Both the position numbers and the translations under genes were made by a program. A stretch of DNA of 41,198 nt from Candidatus Fermentithermobacillaceae bacterium (lineage in GTDB: Bacteria > Bacillota > Sulfobacillia > Fermentithermobacillales > Fermentithermobacillaceae). The notes below the pieces were generated by a model that saw only the letters and a program-made list of their open reading frames with translations, did no database searches and was not told the DNA's origin. This document shows, in pieces, positions 40,748 to 41,198 of this stretch. Position 1 is the first letter of the stretch. Each line of letters begins with the position of its first letter. The stretch covers positions 1 to 41,198 of the forward strand of contig DUTL01000055.1 in assembly GCA_012842105.1 (NCBI GenBank), read 5' to 3'.

Positions 40748-41041
40748 TTGGCACTTGATTTGGCAGCAGCTGCGACACAAAATCCGCTGGTTGGTAACAT
40801 TTTGTGGTTAGCTCTGCTCTTCGGGCTGATGTACTTTCTTATGATACGCCCCCAGCAGAAAGAGCAAAGAGAACGGGCCGAGATGATTCGTGCGCTTAAG
40901 CCTGGAGATAAAATTCTCACCAATGGCGGTCTGATAGGCGTCATAACGAAAGTCGAAGATCTGTCCATCAAGGTTAGAGTCGCTGAAAAAGTTGAAGTTG
41001 ATGTAATCAAGACAGGGGTAGCGAGAACCCTTAAGGATTAA
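40748..41041 (+). CDS. yajC: Preprotein translocase subunit YajC
   Basis: The 97-residue protein has one membrane helix (about 17-36, ILWLALLFGLMYFLMIRP), the conserved RPQQKEQRERAEMIRALKPGDKI (in part), TNGGLIGVI and a short basic tail. YajC accompanies SecDF at the Sec channel. The TTG start at 40748 follows AAAGGAGGGG. The queA-tgt-yajC order is widely conserved, usually followed by secD, which may lie just past the window. A strong terminator follows. Confidence 0.96.
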   Translation: MALDLAAAATQNPLVGNILWLALLFGLMYFLMIRPQQKEQRERAEMIRALKPGDKILTNGGLIGVITKVEDLSIKVRVAEKVEVDVIKTGVARTLKD

Positions 41042-41092
41042 GGGTAAGCACGGCTATACATATTGTTTCGAACTTGGACCTGATGTGTGATC

Positions 41093-41124
41093 CAATCCGG
41101 GCTTTGGGCCCGGATTGTTTTTTT
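41093..41124 (+). terminator. Intrinsic terminator after yajC
   Basis: CAATCCGGGC (41093-41102) pairs perfectly with GCCCGGATTG (41108-41117) across a five-base loop, followed by seven T. It ends the bofC-ruv-que-yajC unit. Confidence 0.95.
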
Positions 41125-41163
41125 GTGCAATTGTGCTACGAGACGAAGGAGTTCACAGTATCA

Positions 41164-41192
41164 TTGGCGAATACTCAAGATAGGTGTATAAT
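41164..41192 (+). promoter_or_regulatory. Sigma-A promoter directed out of the window
   Basis: TTGGCG (41164-41169), a 17-base spacer and perfect TATAAT (41187-41192) form a convincing promoter for a gene or leader beginning just beyond the window end. Confidence 0.75.
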
Positions 41193-41198
41193 CTCAAA

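Noticed and set aside
1..41198. Mobile elements, prophage, tRNA or rRNA genes
   Set aside because: I looked for transposase or integrase frames, terminal inverted repeats, and tRNA-like cloverleaves, and saw none; the gene content is syntenic core chromosome.

Overview
The window reads as chromosomal core DNA from an endospore-forming Bacillota (Firmicutes), most likely of the Clostridia type. I base this on sporulation-family genes (ytxC, yunB, bofC, a SpoIID/LytB-domain protein, yqzL), on T-box control of two aminoacyl-tRNA synthetase genes, on an infC leader of the L20 autoregulatory type, on the pheS-pheT-polX-mutS2 and ruvCAB-queA-tgt-yajC gene orders, and on strong GGAGG-type ribosome binding sites with many TTG and GTG starts. 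I cannot fix the genus. I see no insertion sequence, prophage, CRISPR array, tRNA or rRNA gene. All genes but one are on the + strand.

Layout. 1-2.3 kb: a stomatin/slipin (SPFH) membrane protein, an overlooked 46-residue membrane/helix protein, and a protein built on a perfect-length 42-bp tandem repeat. 2.3-8.2 kb: a complete peptide/nickel-type ABC importer (lipoprotein, two permeases, two ATPases) preceded by a leader that can fold with pseudoknot topology, with an attenuator-like hairpin after the binding-protein gene and a terminator at the end. 8.4-11.7 kb: ytxC, then a promoter, a threonine T-box and thrS. 11.7-16.1 kb: promoter, L20-type leader, infC (ATT start)-rpmI-rplT, running on into a K+ channel/RCK pair and a SpoU-type RNA methyltransferase.

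16.1-21.8 kb: a promoter followed by a tiny yqzL gene, a phenylalanine T-box, pheS, pheT and a PolX-family protein whose polymerase carboxylates are all replaced while its PHP nuclease motifs are intact. 22-27.7 kb: L,D-transpeptidase, an orphan solute-binding-like lipoprotein, a DUF421 membrane protein, a thioredoxin-like protein and mutS2. 27.7-29.8 kb (- strand): a class A penicillin-binding protein. 30-33.6 kb: tyrS (no T-box), yunB, nadE, yebC. 33.6-41.2 kb: bofC, ruvC-ruvA-ruvB, queH, a DUF2905 protein, a SpoIID-like protein, queA, tgt, yajC, a strong terminator, and a promoter pointing out of the window.

Functionally the window combines translation (three synthetases, IF3, L35, L20, tRNA queuosine modification, rRNA/tRNA methylation), DNA maintenance (RuvABC, PolX-like, MutS2), envelope and spore morphogenesis (PBP, L,D-transpeptidase, SpoIID-like, YunB, BofC, YtxC) and transport. 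The points most worth a second look are the degenerate PolX, the pseudoknotted leader before the ABC operon, yqzL placed inside the pheST leader, and the 42-bp repeat gene.
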